A DNA stretch of 12,956 nt from Gammaproteobacteria bacterium UBA3532 (GTDB lineage: Bacteria; Pseudomonadota; Gammaproteobacteria; Enterobacterales; UBA3532), in assembly GCA_002376965.1 (NCBI GenBank), contig DFOV01000354.1:1-12956 (forward strand), given 5' to 3'. Positions 1 through 9,000 of this stretch are shown one piece after another (within the stretch, counting starts at the first letter, position 1; each line of letters begins with the position of its first letter). The notes beneath the pieces are model-generated. The model made no database searches. It was not told the DNA's origin and saw nothing but the letters and a program-made list of their open reading frames with translations. The translations under genes were made by a program, and so were the position numbers.

Positions 1-184
1 GCAGTGTCCGGCCGGTAAACCCTAAGCCGTTGAGTATCATGGCCTCGAAGAGCTTTCCAAAGCTGACTTGCCTTTGCCCGCCGTCGCCTAGTGCTTTATC
101 GATGATTTCTGCTAGCTTTATTTCCTGGCAGAATCCCGCTACAAGACCAAGATGTTCCAATGTTTTCGTGAAAGGGTATGCCAT
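1..184 (-). CDS. IS1634-family transposase, N-terminal part (cut by left window edge)
   Basis: The first 61 codons of a transposase read leftwards from an ATG at 184-182 and run off the window. The translation starts MAYPFTKTLEHLG. It contains GLVAGFCQEIKLAEIIDKAL and, later, AMILNGLGFTGRTL. These match the pattern of the DUF4277 N-terminal domain of IS1634-type (IS4-like DDE) transposases, which carry a similar 'HLGIVAG...EIID...A(M/I)VLNGLGF..R.L' signature. The catalytic DDE domain is outside the window, so activity cannot be judged. The start is supported by GGGAG (197-193) eight bases upstream of the ATG. No frameshift or stop is seen in the visible part. The family call rests on remembered motifs only; another IS4-superfamily group is possible. 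Confidence 0.75.
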   Translation of the reverse strand, partial: MAYPFTKTLEHLGLVAGFCQEIKLAEIIDKALGDGGQRQVSFGKLFEAMILNGLGFTGRTL

Positions 185-390
185 GACCTGAACTCCCAAA
201 AGGGAGTATAAGATCAAAAGGTTAGAGTGATGTCCAGCTTTTTTTACTTCTGCGTAATTTATTTAATGACATTAAGGGTGCGGAATGACGGATACATACT
301 CGCCAATGCTTTGCTTGGACAAATTTTGAGCCGAGCCAGTATACCTTAGGGAGTGATATTTACTATCGCATATAGCGGTGAAATTAAGGG
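185..390. other. Gene-free gap between IS transposase and RND permease
   Basis: This stretch contains the transposase leader hairpin (192-207) and probably the outer end of the insertion sequence. I see no open frame with a plausible start, no tRNA-like fold and no stem followed by a T-run on the minus strand after the permease stop at 391, so no rho-independent terminator for the efflux operon is visible. The 8-base word ATTAAGGG occurs at 271-278 and 383-390, but nothing else supports a functional repeat. Confidence 0.5.
192..207 (-). promoter_or_regulatory. Hairpin covering the Shine-Dalgarno of the transposase
   Basis: On the minus strand the sequence ACTCCC-TTTT-GGGAGT forms a perfect 6-bp stem with a 4-base loop. 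Its 3' arm contains GGGAG, which is the ribosome binding site eight bases before the transposase ATG (184-182). In the folded mRNA the site would be hidden. Several insertion sequences are known to limit transposase translation from read-through transcripts in this way; that role here is inference. Confidence 0.5.
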
Positions 391-3300
391 TTATTCTGCC
401 TGCTGGAGGCCTGTGTTTTCATGCTCTGCTTCGCCTGCAACGTTGCCAGTCACTTTGCCAAACATGCGGTGAATGTCTTCTATTATCATGTACAACGCAG
501 GGATCAGAATCAGCGTTAGAAGTGTTGCGAACAATATGCCAAATCCGAGCGATAAAGCCATCGGAATCAAGAAACGCGCCTGTCTGGAGGTTTCGAGGAT
601 CATGGGGGCAAGGCCAACAAAGGTCGTCAAGGTGGTTAAGACGATCGGTCTAAAACGTTGGATACCCGCTTCGACGACGGCATTGAGGGTAGATAGCCCA
701 TATTTGCGTTTTTTATTGGCAAATTCGACCAGAATCAATGAGTCATTCACCACGACACCTGCTAGCGCCATCATGCCGAAAAGACTCATTACGCTAAGCG
801 AGTACCCCATTATCATGTGGCCAATAACAGCACCGATGGTGCCGAAAGGGATGGCCAGTAAGATCATAAAAGGCTGGGTGTAGTTGGCAAACAGCACCGC
901 CAGCAATACGTATATAACAAACAAAACGCCAATAAGCCCCATAAACAGGGCGTTTACGCTCTCTCTTATTTCGGCTTGCTTCCCTTCAAAAGACACACGC
1001 AGACCGGGATAACGCTGCAACAAATTCGGCAAGACTTCTTTTTGCAGTGTGTTGATAATGGTATTAGCTTGGGACGGCGGATCGACATCTGCTGAAACCT
1101 GTACTATACGTCGGCCCATGCGCCTTTCTATCACTGTGAAGGCCCGCCCTTCTTCGACGCTGACCACATCGCTCAATCGCACGTCACTGCCATCTGGTGC
1201 TCGTATGATCAACTGGTGCAAATCATACTCACTTGATCGCTCTTGCTCTGGCAACCGAACCAGCACCCGCACTTCATCACGCCCGCGCTGCTGTTTAAGC
1301 GCCTCGCTGCCATAAAACGCCGCTCGAACCTGACGGGCAACATCGGTGGTTGTCATACCAATTGCATGACCAAAGGGCGTCATTTGAAAGTCCAGCTGGC
1401 GCTTCCCTTCTGCCCTGCCATCAGTGATATCGGTGGTATTGGGAAATTGACGCAGCGACTCGGCCAGCAGCATGGAGGCCTGCTCCAATGTAGCTGTATT
1501 TTCGTGACTTAATTCAATTGTTAGTGCAGCCCCTGAACCAGGCCCACCACGATTGGAAAGCAAAGATAATGATTCGGTACCTGGCAACGCCCCTAACTGT
1601 TTGCGCCACTTTTGAGTAAAAACTTTGGTGCTGATGGGGCGAACTTCCGGCTTGGTTAGGTAGACCCGCACCGAAACTTCATTGCCGCGAATAGAAGACA
1701 GCACGCCTTCTGCCAGTTGTTTGCCACCATTTTCCTCAACCACACGATTAGCACTCTCCACCAACCGTGCCATCACCTGTTGCATCTGACTTTCAGGCGC
1801 TCCGACCTTCATCGTTGCGGACGCATAGGCATAGTCAGACTCAATCCGGGGAAACAGTGTCATCCCCATACGGCCGCTAAATACATAACCTACAAATCCG
1901 AGAAGAACAGCCAAGAATAATGCACAGGTTAAATAGCGGTGCGGAATGATCCGCTCACGAATAAAAGAGGCGTAACCGTTGCGAACCATATTCTCAAAAC
2001 GATGGTTAAAACCTTCTTTCCAACGCCCCATCAGCGAAGACTTTTTCTTATTGGGCAAAGGAAAGGTGAGATGCGCAGGTAGAACAAAAAGGCTTTCAAT
2101 CAATGAGACAAAAAAAACGGCGATGACGACCACAGGAATCACACTAAACACCTTGCCCATATGCCCAGGTACAAACAATAGCGGCACAAAGGCCACCATA
2201 TTCGTTAGCACACTGATGGTAATAGGCACGGCGATTTCACTGGCTCCTTCAACGGCGGCTTTCAGTGGCGGCAGCCCTTGCTGGCGATAGTGATAGATGT
2301 TTTCTCCCGAAATAATGGCATCGTCAACCACAATCCCCAGCGCGATGATAAACGCAAACATGGTGACGATGTTGATGGTGAAATCTGTGGCAGGGAAAAG
2401 CAAAAAGGCCCCCAGAAACGAGATCGGAATGCCCATGCTGACCCAACAAGCCAGGCGCACATCCAAAAACAAAGCCAGAAACAGCACCACCAGCGCCAAA
2501 CCAAACAAGCCGTTTTTCATTAACAGTGTGGCGCGTTGCTCAAATAGCTCTGAACGATCTTTGTATATGGCCAGCGCTACACCTTTGGGTAGCTCCGACT
2601 CCAGCTCGGCTAATTTCTGCCTTACTGCATTGGCGACGCTGATCGGGGTTTGCTCGCCCACCCGATAGATTTCAAACTCGATGGCCGGCAGCCCGTTATA
2701 AAAGAGCGCATCATTGCTGTCATCGAAGCCTTCTCTGATGGTAGCGATTTGACCTAATGTCACTAACGCTCCATCTTCTGTTGAAATGATCGGAATGTCG
2801 GAAAACTCGGTCGCGGCGCGGCGGCGTTCGTTCATCCTTACCAGAATTTCACCGCGTGGCGTTTCGATGCGCCCGCCTCCCAGCTCAATAGCCGACTGGC
2901 GCACCCGCTGTGCTATCTCTGGCAAACTTAGCTGGTATTTGCGCAGGTTATCTTGTGAAACTTCGATATGGATTTGATATTGCTTGGCCCCAGTTAGCTC
3001 GACGGGCCCCACCTCTGGCTGCTGTTCCAGCTCATCTCGCACACGCTCGGCGGCAAGGCGCAAACTCCAGGGATCTAAGTCACCGTAAATCGCCATCGAA
3101 ATAACATCACGACGGCGGTTGTTTACTTTGACCTGCAAGTTTTCAGCATCGACAGGAAAGGTACTGATGCGATCTACGGCGGTTTTAACGTCTTGCGCTA
3201 AACGGATTAACTGGTCGGGAGCAAGAACCTCCGCCGACACCTGGGCGCTGCCCTCACTGGCATTGGCGGTTATTTCACCAATACCCTCAATATCGGCAAT

Positions 3301-3519
3301 GGCTTCTTCGATGGCCAAAACGATACTCTGCTCAACCTCTTCTGGACTGGCTCCAGGGTATGACATCGAAATGCTGATGCTATCGAGGGTGAACTCAGGA
3401 AAAACTTCTTTGGTGGTTTTGGTGTAAAGAAAAAAGCCACCAAGCAAGCAGACCAGCATCAATAAATTGGCTGCCACCGGATGTGCAGCCATCCACCGAA
3501 CGGGATTACCTGGCGTCAT
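391..3519 (-). CDS. RND efflux transporter permease subunit (AcrB/HAE-type)
   Basis: A complete 1042-residue inner-membrane RND pump, close to the roughly 1,050 residues usual for AcrB-type permeases. It should exchange periplasmic or membrane substrates for protons as a trimer joined to the adaptor and outer-membrane factor encoded just upstream. The layout is typical: TM1 at about residues 13-31, a periplasmic loop starting with KEVFPEF and SYPGASPEEVE (about 37-63), and a TM block from about 335. The TM4 proton-relay pair is seen in GIVVDDAIISGEN (Asp399, Asp400). The second half repeats this, with TM10 reading GVVVNDSLILVEF. Here Asn925 stands where AcrB has Lys940, while Thr963 in RPIVLTTLTTF matches AcrB Thr978. 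The ATG overlaps the adaptor stop by 14 bases (ATGACGCCAGGTAA), implying translational coupling; GAGAG lies about 11-15 bases upstream. The substrate cannot be predicted. Family assignment is firm. Confidence 0.95.
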   Translation of the reverse strand: MTPGNPVRWMAAHPVAANLLMLVCLLGGFFLYTKTTKEVFPEFTLDSISISMSYPGASPEEVEQSIVLAIEEAIADIEGIGEITANASEGSAQVSAEVLAPDQLIRLAQDVKTAVDRISTFPVDAENLQVKVNNRRRDVISMAIYGDLDPWSLRLAAERVRDELEQQPEVGPVELTGAKQYQIHIEVSQDNLRKYQLSLPEIAQRVRQSAIELGGGRIETPRGEILVRMNERRRAATEFSDIPIISTEDGALVTLGQIATIREGFDDSNDALFYNGLPAIEFEIYRVGEQTPISVANAVRQKLAELESELPKGVALAIYKDRSELFEQRATLLMKNGLFGLALVVLFLALFLDVRLACWVSMGIPISFLGAFLLFPATDFTINIVTMFAFIIALGIVVDDAIISGENIYHYRQQGLPPLKAAVEGASEIAVPITISVLTNMVAFVPLLFVPGHMGKVFSVIPVVVIAVFFVSLIESLFVLPAHLTFPLPNKKKSSLMGRWKEGFNHRFENMVRNGYASFIRERIIPHRYLTCALFLAVLLGFVGYVFSGRMGMTLFPRIESDYAYASATMKVGAPESQMQQVMARLVESANRVVEENGGKQLAEGVLSSIRGNEVSVRVYLTKPEVRPISTKVFTQKWRKQLGALPGTESLSLLSNRGGPGSGAALTIELSHENTATLEQASMLLAESLRQFPNTTDITDGRAEGKRQLDFQMTPFGHAIGMTTTDVARQVRAAFYGSEALKQQRGRDEVRVLVRLPEQERSSEYDLHQLIIRAPDGSDVRLSDVVSVEEGRAFTVIERRMGRRIVQVSADVDPPSQANTIINTLQKEVLPNLLQRYPGLRVSFEGKQAEIRESVNALFMGLIGVLFVIYVLLAVLFANYTQPFMILLAIPFGTIGAVIGHMIMGYSLSVMSLFGMMALAGVVVNDSLILVEFANKKRKYGLSTLNAVVEAGIQRFRPIVLTTLTTFVGLAPMILETSRQARFLIPMALSLGFGILFATLLTLILIPALYMIIEDIHRMFGKVTGNVAGEAEHENTGLQQAE

Positions 3520-4675
3520 TGGCGCTATCTCTCATCACATTAAGCTGCATACCCACAACTGGGACCACAATATCGGACACGATGATTTGGTCGCCCTCAT
3601 TGACTTCTTCGCCAATGTACACCGCCTCACCGTCACGATATAGCGGTCTGATCGGGCGAATATTCAAAACGCCATCTCGCGCAATCCACAACTTCTCGCC
3701 TTCCTGTACCCAGGCATAGGGCACACGACTAACGCTTTCCAGCGTTTTACCATGAATAACCACTTTGACATGATCGCCAAGGAATATCGAACGCGCATTC
3801 GACTCGCCTTGCCTATTCAACGGATCATCAATAGCGATTAGCAGCTTAGCCATACGCGAGCGGCTATCTACTGAACCAGTCAGGCGATAAACCGACGCTT
3901 TATCCTCTACTGCCAGGCCATTGACAAAGATAGTCGCTCGACTGCCCTTTTCGCTGGCCTTAACTGGAATGGTTAACCAGTGCAACTGCTCGATGGGGAT
4001 ATCCACTTCGACCCAAAAGGTCGATGCATTGACCACGGTGGCCAGAACACTGCCAGCACTCACCCAATCGCCAAGATTAACCAAGCGCTCGGTTAACAAC
4101 CCATCGAATGGCGCGGTGATTTGAGTACGTTCTAATGCTAATGCCGCTTGGTCAAGCGCCGCCTGTGCCTTGTCGATTTCTGCCAGTGCCTTTTCGATAT
4201 GCGGTTCGCGTAGCGCCAGGCTGGTGTCGTTCATAACAAGCCCTGAACTTTCACTTAACGCATGTAGCTCCACTTGTGCAGCTTGCTGTTTGCCCAATTC
4301 CAACCGATAGTCTGCCTTAGCTGCCGCCAGCGCTGCTTTCTGGCTTGTAAGGGCGATCTCGAAATCTCGCGGATCAAGCTGAACCAGCGCCTCATTTTTT
4401 TCAATAATACCGCCCGGCACAAAGTTCGGAGATACCGACCTGACCTCACCGCTTACCTGGGCACGCAAACTTAAGGCCTGAGCCGGAATAATCCGTCCCA
4501 TTACCGCGATATCCACTGGATAGTTGCCTTTTTCGGCTGTCACCACATCAACCAAATAGGGTTTGGGCTCTTGCTCGGGGCGCATTTTCGCTTGGGGCGG
4601 CACCACAAAAAACCACGTAGTAGTGGCCACACCCGCCATCAAAACCAGTGCAGCCGATAAGCCTTTCAGTAGCAT
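3506..4675 (-). CDS. RND efflux periplasmic adaptor (membrane fusion protein, HlyD/AcrA-like)
   Basis: A 389-residue membrane fusion protein that links the RND permease to the outer-membrane channel. An uncleaved N-terminal anchor (about residues 5-24, ALVLMAGVATTTWFFVV) follows the start; there is no lipobox, unlike AcrA. The split biotinyl-lipoyl domain is visible as SLRAQVSGEVRSV plus ALVQLDPRDFEIAL (about 69-109) and TQITAPFDGLLTERLVNLGD (184-203). An Ala- and Gln-rich alpha-helical hairpin lies between them (about 105-182), and beta-barrel and membrane-proximal domains follow. I chose the ATG at 4675, not the longer open frame to 4768. The extra 31 residues contain no signal or family similarity and lie inside the upstream gene, and the TM anchor begins directly after 4675. 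This start leaves a 13-base gap after the outer-membrane factor stop. The ribosome binding site is weak, so coupling to the upstream gene is likely. Confidence 0.92.
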   Translation of the reverse strand: MLLKGLSAALVLMAGVATTTWFFVVPPQAKMRPEQEPKPYLVDVVTAEKGNYPVDIAVMGRIIPAQALSLRAQVSGEVRSVSPNFVPGGIIEKNEALVQLDPRDFEIALTSQKAALAAAKADYRLELGKQQAAQVELHALSESSGLVMNDTSLALREPHIEKALAEIDKAQAALDQAALALERTQITAPFDGLLTERLVNLGDWVSAGSVLATVVNASTFWVEVDIPIEQLHWLTIPVKASEKGSRATIFVNGLAVEDKASVYRLTGSVDSRSRMAKLLIAIDDPLNRQGESNARSIFLGDHVKVVIHGKTLESVSRVPYAWVQEGEKLWIARDGVLNIRPIRPLYRDGEAVYIGEEVNEGDQIIVSDIVVPVVGMQLNVMRDSANDAR

Positions 4676-4688
4676 AGAATAAGGATCT

Positions 4689-6053
4689 CTAATTGGTGAA
4701 CTCGGTTGCCAACCCAGTCGCGCGCAACCAGGCCAGCTGATGTAATACCAGTGTTTTTTGCTCTTCAATATGGCGTCGAGTTAAAGACTGCACCGATAGC
4801 AAACCGTTCAACACATTCACATAACTCGCCTCGCCACTGGCGTAGCTCAACTCAGCCTGCTTTAACACCGCATCGGCCGCTGCGCGTTGCTTTTGCAGCT
4901 TAGCCAGAGCTTGGCGCTGGTAATGCTCTTCTAATTGAGAGGTATGGATTTCATATATTGCCTGCTGAACGCGTTGCCGGTAGATATGATATTTTTCACG
5001 CGCTTGAGCATCCGCCAGTAACTCCTGCGCGCTTTGTTCACCGCCATCCCATACTTGATAAGTGGCGCTGGCGACCAAACGCAATACCCACTCTTCGATC
5101 AGGTCACTCACCGACGCACCGCCGGAACTAAGCACCGCCGATAGCTCAAAGGTTGGCCAGCGCTCGTCCCGACTCGCTTCTGCCAACCATTCTCCTTGGT
5201 GGTATTGACGCCAAACCGCTTCAATGTCTGGCCGAAAATATAAGATATCCGATGTGACGCCAGCTTCGGGGGTTAAGGCGAATTCGGGATAGGTAGCTTC
5301 ACTGGTATCTATGGGGGTAGATGGCGACCCCGCTAGCAATTGAAGCCGGTGCTTTGCCAGTGCCAAACGGGATTCAATATCGGGCAGTAGTGCTTGTGTC
5401 TGAGCTAACACTTCTTGCTGTTGCAAAACATCAAGCACACGAGCGACACCACCGGCCAATCGGCTTTTTTGCAATTGCAGTATGGTCTGGTTGGTCTTAA
5501 CCTGCTGCTGAAGCAGTGCCAGCTCGCGCTGCAAAGCCACAATTTCAATCCAGCTTTGCACCATATCACTGGTCAGGGCAATTTCTGCTACCTGCTTTTG
5601 ATAGCTTGCCGCTTGCCAGGCCAGTAGAGCCGCTTGCTGATTGGCATCGCGCCGCCCCCATATATCCAGCTCATAGCTTAGCCGTCCATCCAGACCGAAA
5701 GCCCCAAAACCATCTCGCTTTGTTTGTTGATGGCTGTAGTTGGTAGCGATTTCTACTTTTAGTTCGTCCTGGGCCCGACGACTTTTTAGCAAAGCTTCGG
5801 CCTGTTCTATGCGCGACTGATACTGGTGCTGCTCGGGGTTATTCGTCAACGCTTGTTGGATTAACGCCATCAGCTGCGGATGCTCTATCAGAGCCTGCCA
5901 ACGCTTTACTACATTAATATCAACTGGAGACGATGCTTGAGATCTATCTCTGGCATCCCCCGCTTCTGGCGCAGCCATCTTGACCCGTTGACTCCCGCAT
6001 CCGCTTAACAGGCACGTCAGAGTCAACAGTACAACCCCAGAATTTATTCTCAT
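4689..6053 (-). CDS. RND efflux outer-membrane factor lipoprotein (NodT/TolC-like)
   Basis: A 454-residue outer-membrane channel subunit of the OEP/TolC superfamily, NodT-type. The N-terminus MRINSGVVLL...LLSGCGSQ is a lipoprotein signal peptide with lipobox LSGC and acylated Cys19. Gly at +2 fits outer-membrane delivery. The mature part shows two related OEP halves, about residues 50-240 and 260-445. Family landmarks are W..L..HPQL..LI..AL.NNP (48-75), SYELDIWGRRDA, FRPDIEAVWR and, near the end, SYASGEASYVNVLNGLLSVQ. Long Gln- and Ala-rich helices match the coiled-coil tunnel. It should trimerise and form the exit duct for the adaptor and permease encoded downstream. Its start lies 32 bases after the giant surface-protein stop. 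AGG lies too far upstream (about 17-19 bases) to be a strong ribosome binding site, and a stop codon in the giant gene's frame overlaps this ATG (ATGA), so re-initiation may matter. Confidence 0.93.
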   Translation of the reverse strand: MRINSGVVLLTLTCLLSGCGSQRVKMAAPEAGDARDRSQASSPVDINVVKRWQALIEHPQLMALIQQALTNNPEQHQYQSRIEQAEALLKSRRAQDELKVEIATNYSHQQTKRDGFGAFGLDGRLSYELDIWGRRDANQQAALLAWQAASYQKQVAEIALTSDMVQSWIEIVALQRELALLQQQVKTNQTILQLQKSRLAGGVARVLDVLQQQEVLAQTQALLPDIESRLALAKHRLQLLAGSPSTPIDTSEATYPEFALTPEAGVTSDILYFRPDIEAVWRQYHQGEWLAEASRDERWPTFELSAVLSSGGASVSDLIEEWVLRLVASATYQVWDGGEQSAQELLADAQAREKYHIYRQRVQQAIYEIHTSQLEEHYQRQALAKLQKQRAAADAVLKQAELSYASGEASYVNVLNGLLSVQSLTRRHIEEQKTLVLHQLAWLRATGLATEFTN

Positions 6054-6088
6054 AACCGGTCTTTCATACCTGTCATGAATCGCTTCTA
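6050..6088 (-). promoter_or_regulatory. Short junction with second in-frame stop overlapping the OMF start
   Basis: After the giant gene's TAG (6088-6086), its frame stays open for 11 codons (KRFMTGMKDRL) and then meets TGA at 6052-6050. This overlaps the ATG of the outer-membrane factor (6053-6051) as ATGA. The frame contains ATG codons at 6076 and 6067. No stem-loop terminator fits in this 32-base gap. This is seen in the sequence; a coupling role is inference. Confidence 0.4.
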
Positions 6089-9000
6089 CTCATAAGATTC
6101 TTTTCTAGAGCGCCGATGCCAAAACACGCAACCAGCTAGCCATAATACAAAGAGCGAAATCCCCATGGCCCCGCCACCACCTTTATTAGATGCTTGGCGA
6201 CTGCTGATATTCACTTGCTTCTGGTTGTTTGCTGGAAGCGGATCCCAGGCACCGCTATCCACAGCCACTCGCACGTCGCTATCAACATTGGCCCGGTTGA
6301 TTAGCCCAAAGACGAGCTCTACGGATTGACCATTTGCCAGCGCTGGAACAACACACAACCATACCGGTTCGGCTCCCTGAGCATAAATACACTGATAGGC
6401 ACTCGGCGGCGTCAGAGCCAAACCGGCGTCGAACGCAACAGAGACATAAATATTACTGAGATCGCTCGGTCCATTGTTACTCACATCGACCATTAACCGA
6501 TCCGTTTCGACAAAGTAAGAAGCATCAATTGCCGCATCTATGTGGGCACCCAGCTGCTGCTCATTATCGTTAATGAAAACATCAATTTCAGAGCGTATTG
6601 CGCTAAAGAATACAAAGTCATCCGTTGCATCATTATTGACATCACTGACGGCCAAGGTCGATGCCGATTGATACACCAGCAGGTTAAGACGACGGTACTC
6701 ATAGTTGGCGCTGGTTGCCACGTAGAGTACGTGTTCATTACCATTACTCAATACGAGGTCTGGAATGCCATCGCTGTTGGCATGCATCACAGTCACAGCC
6801 GTTACTCTAAAATATCCCACCTGGGCCAACGGGCTATAGATGCCGGAGGTAACATCATACTGACTAACAACAACCCCTTTCTCATCATCAGCAAACACCA
6901 CCTTATCGCCCGTGGAATCACTAATAACAGCCAATGGGCGTTGCGAATCCAAAGCCCTAGCCGTAGCACGAGGAATAGCGTTGGTAATCACTGCGTTGCC
7001 ATTGATGCGTTCAATCAGATCAAGATAGGTATCGACATCGGTTACCAGATCCAGTAGCTCATCACCATCCAGATTGGCTACCGAGACATAGTTGGACGCC
7101 AAGCCATCCAGCAAACGAACCTCGCCATTAATAACATTGAAGTAGAACAGGCCAGCATTATAAGCGCCGACGATTTCCATCACCCCATCGTTATTAAAGT
7201 CACCCAGTTCAATGGTCGTTACTGGCGAATTTAGTGTGAACGGATTGGTCAGGGTTACAAAGCCACCATTGCCATCACCTTGATAAATAGTCAGGTTATT
7301 CGAATCAAGATTATCGACCACCACCAGATCGGCAATCGCATCGCCAGTAACATCACCAATAGCGATATCGAGCTGCTCGGCCTGATTAGGAATAGCAAAG
7401 AAATCACCAGCGATGTCGCCGTTTTCATTGACCGAAACAATCACAATTACGTTGCCTTCGCTGGTGCCAAACACCAGCTCAACCGGCCCACCAGCAAACA
7501 GCTGGCCCAGCTGCAGCACTGTCACATCTTGCATATCAATGGTGAAGTTTGACTCTGTTACGGCAACTTCCGCTGCAACTATTCGTGTTTCGCTAACGGC
7601 CAGCTCATTGTCCTGCATGTCGAGCAAACGAATATCAGCGACGATTTCTCCTGCGGCCAATGGCGTGATATCCATTAATGAGTTGAGCAAAAAGCCTGTT
7701 TCCAGATTAACACTACACACAAAGGTCAGAGTCGCGCTGTTGGGTTGACAATTGCTACCCGCCGTTTCCAAGCGTAAAGCACCAGTCAATCGAACTTCGA
7801 CCTGTCCTTGCACCGCCTCACCAAACAGCTGAGCCGCAACCACTGACAGACGTAACGCCCGATCAACTTCCGCTGGGGCATTCACCCATTCTCCGGTTAA
7901 GCGGGTCACTGCGCTGTTGTCTGTGATCGTGACAGTGAATGTGTGTTTAACGCTTTCCTGACTATCGTCGGCCAACAACACTACCTTATAGGTACCAGGC
8001 TCGGTGATGACTCCAAAGTTTAGCGCCCCATTTTCCAACGCTACTGTTCCTGGAACCTCATTGGAGCTGATATCCACGTCGACAGCATCACCATCTCCAT
8101 CAGAAACATTGACTGGGATACGAATGTTATCGCCGGTGAGGAAGAAGTATTCATCCAGCATGCTAAATGTTGGTGCCTGATTGCTCGGTTGGATCTGAAT
8201 AGTTACTTCAATTGGCCCTTCGCTAAACTCACGATCGGCCAGGGTATAACTAAAGCTATCCGAAGCATTAAAGCTACCGTTGTGCTGGTAGATAAACGAA
8301 CCATCACCATTCAGTAACAGCGTGCCATTAGCAGGCTTATCAGCAAGCTGCACCAACAAAACGTCATTATCTATATCGGTATCATTGGCCAGCACGCCTT
8401 GGTTAGCGGCAATAATAATACTGCTTCCGCGACTGACTCGATAACTATCAGGCTGGCCAACAGGAGCTGAATTTACTGCATTTAACGCTATCACCACCTC
8501 AATTGGATCACTAAATATTTCACCATCAAATACGCGATAGGAAAAGCTATCCGTTAACTCGTTTGAGCCGTTATGGACATATTTGAATGTGCCATCAGGG
8601 TTTAGCACAAATTCAGCGGCGTTAGCTGGGCCATCGACCAGCTCAGCGACCAGATTTTCACTGTCAATATCGGTGTCATTTTCCAGCAGGCTTCGCTCGG
8701 ACTCTAAGGTTCCACCGAGCGGTAGACCTTCGAAACTATCAGCGCCAGCAACTGGGGCATTATTCACCGGAGTTACAATCAGCGTGAAGCTTTCACTATG
8801 GGTCGCATTCGATGCCTGGCCATCGTTCGCCGTCAAAGTAAATGTTTCGACACCGGATTCGAACTCAACCGCTGTAATACGCACTGTTCCAGTTGCGGCG
8901 TCAAAATCAATAGTGGCAAAAGAAACCTCGGTCGGTGATAGTGAATAGCCTACGGACTGGTTCGCTTCATCAACGGGAACATCTCCAGCAACCGCCGCAA

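Larger units (their letters stand above)
1..240 (-). mobile_element. Partial insertion sequence (IS1634-like), inner and right-hand portion
   Basis: The transposase start and its leader imply that an insertion sequence covers the left edge of the window, with its transposase-upstream end pointing at the efflux operon. The element's outer boundary should lie somewhere between about 210 and 390. I could not identify the terminal inverted repeat, because the other end of the element is outside the window, nor a target-site duplication. The right coordinate given here is therefore approximate. Confidence 0.5.

Noticed and set aside
271..390. ATTAAGGG at 271-278 and 383-390 as a target-site duplication
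   Set aside because: Both copies lie on the same side of the visible transposase, and an 8-base AT-rich word can recur by chance.
3506..4768. Longer adaptor start at 4768 giving 420 residues
   Set aside because: The first 31 residues lie inside the outer-membrane factor gene, show no signal peptide or family similarity, and precede the obvious membrane anchor that starts right after the ATG at 4675.
473..4903. Plus-strand open frames opposite the efflux genes
   Set aside because: They are antisense shadows of strongly supported RND, adaptor and outer-membrane factor genes, with no recognisable product.
6094..6122. Possible sigma-70 promoter for the efflux genes (TTGGCA, 17 bases, AATCTT, minus strand)
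   Set aside because: The -35 box is good, but the -10 box matches only 3 of 6 positions and overlaps the coding end of the giant gene; too weak to annotate.
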